From positions 1-55,155 of the forward strand of contig CABUIX010000006.1 of the NCBI GenBank assembly GCA_902491795.1: DNA of 55,155 nt, given 5' to 3'. Below are positions 52,640 through 55,155 of the stretch, piece by piece. How positions within the stretch are numbered: position 1 is the stretch's first letter; each line of letters starts with the position of its first letter. The position numbers and the translations under genes were made by a program. The notes below the pieces were generated by a model. It was given only the letters and a program-made list of their open reading frames with translations. It searched no databases and had not been told where the DNA came from. This stretch comes from an uncultured Bacteroidales bacterium (GTDB lineage: Bacteria; Bacteroidota; Bacteroidia; Bacteroidales; UBA932).

Positions 52640-52712
52640 CTGTGGTGAAATTATACGACAGGGGATAGCCGAATCATATTACAATTATGTCGTCAAGAGG
52701 GTCTAACTTCGC
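52640..52712 (+). promoter_or_regulatory. Promoter and candidate operator of the secreted EF-hand/LRR gene (copy 2 of a shared module)
   Basis: CTGTGGTGAAATT (52640-52652), GACA (52657-52660), GAATCATATTACA (52671-52683) and TAACTTCGC (52704-52712, one mismatch to TAnnTTTGC). All four elements lie at the same distances as in copy 1 at 51856-51928; the DNA in between is not conserved, which argues for selection on the blocks. Confidence 0.6.
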
Positions 52713-52734
52713 TTGACGATAACAATTTGTATAT

Positions 52735-53472
52735 ATGAAACTGCGTACCTTGATAGTTGCAGCAGGCATGTTCGCATTTGCTGCCCCGGTGTTTGCCCAA
52801 AGCGACCCTCCCGGGACCGTAATACTCAAACTTTCCAACAGGAATACCTCGGAGAGGTCCTTCAGCCCGGCGGACTTCAGTGATGAGGCCATAGTCATGA
52901 CCCGTGAGAATAATCTGAGTTCCGAGAACGGAGGCTGGGAGTTCGCGCTCTTCGGTTCGGTACGCGGGCTGGCGTATATCCAGAGGATACCCGAGAACGG
53001 ATGGACCCACACGATAGCCCTCAAGCCGGAAACCGGCTATGTCGCGAGGATTCAGCAAGGTTATACTCGCTGGGACAACAAGATAGAGCCGAATTATGTC
53101 TATGTGGGTATCTATTGCGACAGCTGGAGGACTGAAGCCGGAGACGGCGGCATCATGGGCGCCACCCTTAAATATATATGTCCTTTCAACCCAGTGGCGG
53201 CTCCGGTAGATGAGCGTATATTCGTCAGCGGCTCGGTATCGCATTCGGGGCTGGCGCGCTGGTACATCGAGGAAGCGGATATCAACGGCAACGGATTGAT
53301 AGAGAACTCGGAAATGAGGGAGGTGAGAACCCTCGGGCGCAATTTTTACGGCATGGCCGAGCTGCCGGACTATCTCGAGGGGCTGTGGAGGTTCGAGAAT
53401 CTGGAGGAACTGTACCTCTCCGACAGTCATTTCTGTCTAGGAAAGGAACTCAGAGTCCAACATAACTCTTGA
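52735..53472 (+). CDS. Secreted EF-hand/LRR protein, N-terminal part (broken by frameshift)
   Basis: A 245-aa frame with signal peptide MKLRTLIVAAGMFAFAAPVFAQ, an about 140-residue beta-rich domain I do not recognise, a textbook EF-hand loop DINGNGLIENSE near residue 183, and the first leucine-rich units (LEGLWRFENLEELYLSDSHF). It then stops after 12 residues that do not continue the LRR pattern. The +1 shifted frame is open from 53441 and resumes the LRR pattern (DYHEELEYIDLSGCPNLETVYI), so this and the next feature were one protein of about 412 aa. Either a recent 1-base insertion between about 53438 and 53472 or an assembly error. Confidence 0.75.
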   Translation: MKLRTLIVAAGMFAFAAPVFAQSDPPGTVILKLSNRNTSERSFSPADFSDEAIVMTRENNLSSENGGWEFALFGSVRGLAYIQRIPENGWTHTIALKPETGYVARIQQGYTRWDNKIEPNYVYVGIYCDSWRTEAGDGGIMGATLKYICPFNPVAAPVDERIFVSGSVSHSGLARWYIEEADINGNGLIENSEMREVRTLGRNFYGMAELPDYLEGLWRFENLEELYLSDSHFCLGKELRVQHNS

Positions 53473-53536
53473 CTATCACGAGGAGCTCGAATACATAGAT
53501 CTCAGCGGCTGTCCCAATCTTGAGACTGTTTATATT

Positions 53537-53974
53537 ATGCACTGCGCCCTGAAAGACATAGACCTGCCGTCCTCGGTGGTGGATCTTGACCTTGCTGGCA
53601 ACGACATAGTGAGAATAGACCTCAGGGGTCTTCCCCGCCTGAAGCGTCTGGTGATTTGGGAAAACGAACTTGAAGTTCTGATTGTCAATGACTTGAAGGA
53701 ACTTGAAATTCTCGCCTGCCAGAGCAATGGACTGCGTGCCCTTGACCTGAGCGGCAATCCCCGATTACAGCGGCTGTACTGCTATGATAATCCCATGGTG
53801 GCGTTAGACATCTCCGCCAATCCCTCCATCACGATTCTCTCCGTGGCGAGAAACGGCCAGCAGAACAGCCTGCAGCGTCTCTATATCCCCGCGGGAAAGA
53901 CCAAGCGGGACTACAAGGGTTCGGAGTCGGGAGAACTGTCGTGGCTCTCGGAAATAGAAGTGATAAATAAATGA
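53537..53974 (+). pseudogene. Secreted EF-hand/LRR protein, C-terminal part (other side of the frameshift)
   Basis: 145 aa of leucine-rich repeats with no signal peptide and no start of its own: ALDLSGNPRLQRLYCYDNPMVALDISANPSITILSVARN and similar units of about 21-23 residues, a type common in Bacteroidota surface proteins. The frame is open from 53441, before the first ATG at 53537. The last codons overlap the next start (ATGA), so this end belongs to the same transcript as the FISUMP-like gene. Confidence 0.7.
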
Positions 53975-54774
53975 TACCATATATGAAAAAATGTTTTTTT
54001 GCATTGCTTGCCCTCTGTGTGTCGGGTTTTCCGGCCTTCTGTCAGGAGAAGACCTACAAGGTGGGGGATGTTTTCTACGAGGACAGCGAGGTTGTGGGGG
54101 TAGTATTCTCCGTGTCGGACGGTGGAAGGCATGGGAAGGTGGTCAGCTTGCATGATCTTACCAATGTTGGTCTCTGCTGGGGCGACACCTATGGGATTGG
54201 GAATGTGGGCTGGGGCCGGGAAGCTTTCAGATTATACCGTTCCGATGACAACAAGGAAATACTCCACCAGACCGTCACCGAGGAGGTTGCGCTCAAAGCC
54301 AATTCCGGGGCCACTGATTGGAACGACGGAGCGCTCAACTGCAGGCGTATCGCCCGGAACTACTATTACAAGACTATGAGTGACGGGTCTCAGGATATCG
54401 GGCTCTACTGCGAGCTGCTGGAAGATATTATGATGTGGAATAATAATGAACTTTTCAGAAATGCAAGCTCGCTCTACAGCCCGTTCGTCAATTATGACCC
54501 GGAGAACAAGGGTCATTGGTATATCCCCGCTGTGGGCGAACTCGAAGAACTGTACGGCCTCTGCGCCCAGGAAGGTCTGAACGAAGCCATAGAGGCTGCC
54601 GGCGGGAAGAAGTTGTATGGCTGGTACTGGTCCTCCACCGAGCTCGAGACCTCTTCCGGGACATCCCAGCATGCCTATACCTATAATCTCATCGGCGGCT
54701 ATGCCCATTATATGTATAAGTATGACGGGATTGCTCACCCTTATGTGCTCGTGAGGGAGGTCCGCAAATTCTAA
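53971..54774 (+). CDS. Secreted FISUMP/DUF1566-type protein
   Basis: A 267-aa exported protein. The signal peptide MKKCFFALLALCVSGFPAFCQ begins at the internal ATG 53983; ATG 53971 overlaps the LRR stop (ATGA) and would add MIPY. The mature part starts YKVGDVFYEDSEVVGVVFSVSDGGRHGKVVSL and has the typical late block GHWYIPAVGELEELYG...YGWYWSSTELE...AYTYNL, seen in the C-type-lectin-like DUF1566/Fib_succ_major families of surface proteins. Ligand unknown. No terminator is visible in the 25 bases behind it apart from T-rich runs. Confidence 0.82.
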   Translation: MIPYMKKCFFALLALCVSGFPAFCQEKTYKVGDVFYEDSEVVGVVFSVSDGGRHGKVVSLHDLTNVGLCWGDTYGIGNVGWGREAFRLYRSDDNKEILHQTVTEEVALKANSGATDWNDGALNCRRIARNYYYKTMSDGSQDIGLYCELLEDIMMWNNNELFRNASSLYSPFVNYDPENKGHWYIPAVGELEELYGLCAQEGLNEAIEAAGGKKLYGWYWSSTELETSSGTSQHAYTYNLIGGYAHYMYKYDGIAHPYVLVREVRKF

Positions 54775-54799
54775 CTTTTTTAATTTTTTTATAAAATAA

Positions 54800-54831
54800 T
54801 TTGGAAGTTCAGGAAAAGTGACTACCTTTGC
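54800..54831 (+). promoter_or_regulatory. Tandem rRNA promoter P1
   Basis: TTTG (54800-54803), 19-bp spacer, TACCTTTGC (54823-54831). Followed by a CCCC...GGGG motif and an AGTTCTTTTGAA text. Confidence 0.7.
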
Positions 54832-54902
54832 AGCCCCTTCGGAAATGAGGGGATTGAAAAAGTTCTTTTGAATATTTGATCTCAAATTTTTTTCAAAAAA
54901 AG

Positions 54903-54934
54903 TTTGCAAGTTCAGAAAAAGTAATTATCTTTGC
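54903..54934 (+). promoter_or_regulatory. Tandem rRNA promoter P2
   Basis: TTTG (54903-54906), 19-bp spacer, TATCTTTGC (54926-54934). Followed by GCCCC...GGGGG and AGCTCTTTGCGAA, which resembles a boxA antitermination site. Confidence 0.7.
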
Positions 54935-55003
54935 TGCCCCTTTCGAACGAGGGGGATTGAAAAGCTCTTTGCGAATTTGAACTCAAAAATTTTTCACAAA
55001 AAA

Positions 55004-55035
55004 TTTGTTGATTCAAAAAAAACAATTACCTTTGC
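55004..55035 (+). promoter_or_regulatory. Tandem rRNA promoter P3
   Basis: TTTG (55004-55007), 19-bp spacer, TACCTTTGC (55027-55035). It is the promoter closest to the expected 16S gene. Confidence 0.7.
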
Positions 55036-55064
55036 AATCCCAACCGAAACGAAGGGGTGGCGAT

Positions 55065-55087
55065 CAGCCGAAAGGCTGGTTTTTTTA
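55065..55087 (+). terminator. Terminator-like GNRA hairpin in the rRNA leader
   Basis: CAGCC-GAAA-GGCTG with a GNRA tetraloop followed by G and seven T (55080-55086). It would lie about 40 bases into a transcript from P3 and could work as an attenuator unless the polymerase is modified by antitermination factors. Confidence 0.5.
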
Positions 55088-55155
55088 GCGCCAAACTTGA
55101 AAGTTCATTGAAAATATTGAAAGATAAGTACAAGCAAGAAAACAGCAAGTACCAA

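Larger units (their letters stand above)
54775..55155 (+). other. Upstream region of a probable rRNA operon (no gene)
   Basis: 381 bp without a coding frame. It contains three repeated promoter units (about 102 bp each), a terminator-like hairpin at 55065-55087 and an A-rich leader ending at the window edge. The leader text around AAGTTCATTGAAAATATTG resembles the leader before 16S rRNA in Bacteroidota. The 16S gene itself is not inside the window. Confidence 0.7.

Overview
The window reads as a chromosomal stretch of a Bacteroidota genome, most likely order Bacteroidales. The evidence is the promoter type (a -7 box close to TAnnTTTG(C) with a TTG/TTTG -33 element about 19-21 bp upstream), the complete Bat (Bacteroides aerotolerance) operon, SusC-era style secreted proteins (calycin-like lipoprotein, bacterial alpha-2-macroglobulin, FISUMP/DUF1566-type protein, EF-hand/LRR protein), and a sensor kinase with a periplasmic two-component-regulator propeller. 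The genus cannot be fixed from the sequence; an Alistipes-like or uncultured Bacteroidales lineage is a guess. I see no insertion sequence, prophage, integrase or CRISPR array: this is mostly core genome.

Layout. 1-320: tRNA-Gly (cut by the left edge), tRNA-Tyr and tRNA-Thr on the minus strand behind one promoter. 300-5518 (minus): ssb, two paralogous MFS transporters and dxs in one tight run. 5576-6073 (plus): shikimate kinase. 6102-7835 (minus): recJ. 7908-19110 (minus): a long compact run exbB-exbD-tonB-RluB-like pseudouridine synthase-era-parC-lysS-TrmH methyltransferase-aroE-MscS channel, started by a good promoter at about 19149-19180. 19235-20077 (minus): truA. 20105-28190 (plus): the Bat operon (MoxR ATPase, DUF58, DUF4381-like, BatA, BatB, BatC and a single ORF fusing BatD and BatE), closed by a perfect hairpin shared with the convergent thi4. 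28268-36172 (minus): thi4, a lipoprotein, an alpha-2-macroglobulin and folC. 36228-43724 (plus): a PurM/PurL-like unknown, PhoH, pyruvate phosphate dikinase and a secreted TPR protein ending in a retropepsin-like domain. 43788-47722: glyA (minus), then a small TrmH methyltransferase and groES-groEL (plus).

The accessory part is 47770-54774: a 1327-residue propeller sensor histidine kinase without receiver, a NarL/LuxR-type response regulator, a secreted EF-hand/LRR protein broken by a frameshift, and a secreted FISUMP-like protein. The promoter of the response regulator and the promoter of the secreted genes share a conserved module (two blocks plus a -7 box at identical spacing), so the two-component system probably controls itself and these secreted proteins. 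This is the best candidate for an undescribed system here.

The right end (54775-55155) contains no gene but three evenly spaced tandem promoters (about 102 bp apart, each with 19-bp spacing) and a terminator-like GNRA hairpin, then an A-rich leader: almost certainly the upstream region of an rRNA operon whose 16S gene lies just outside the window.
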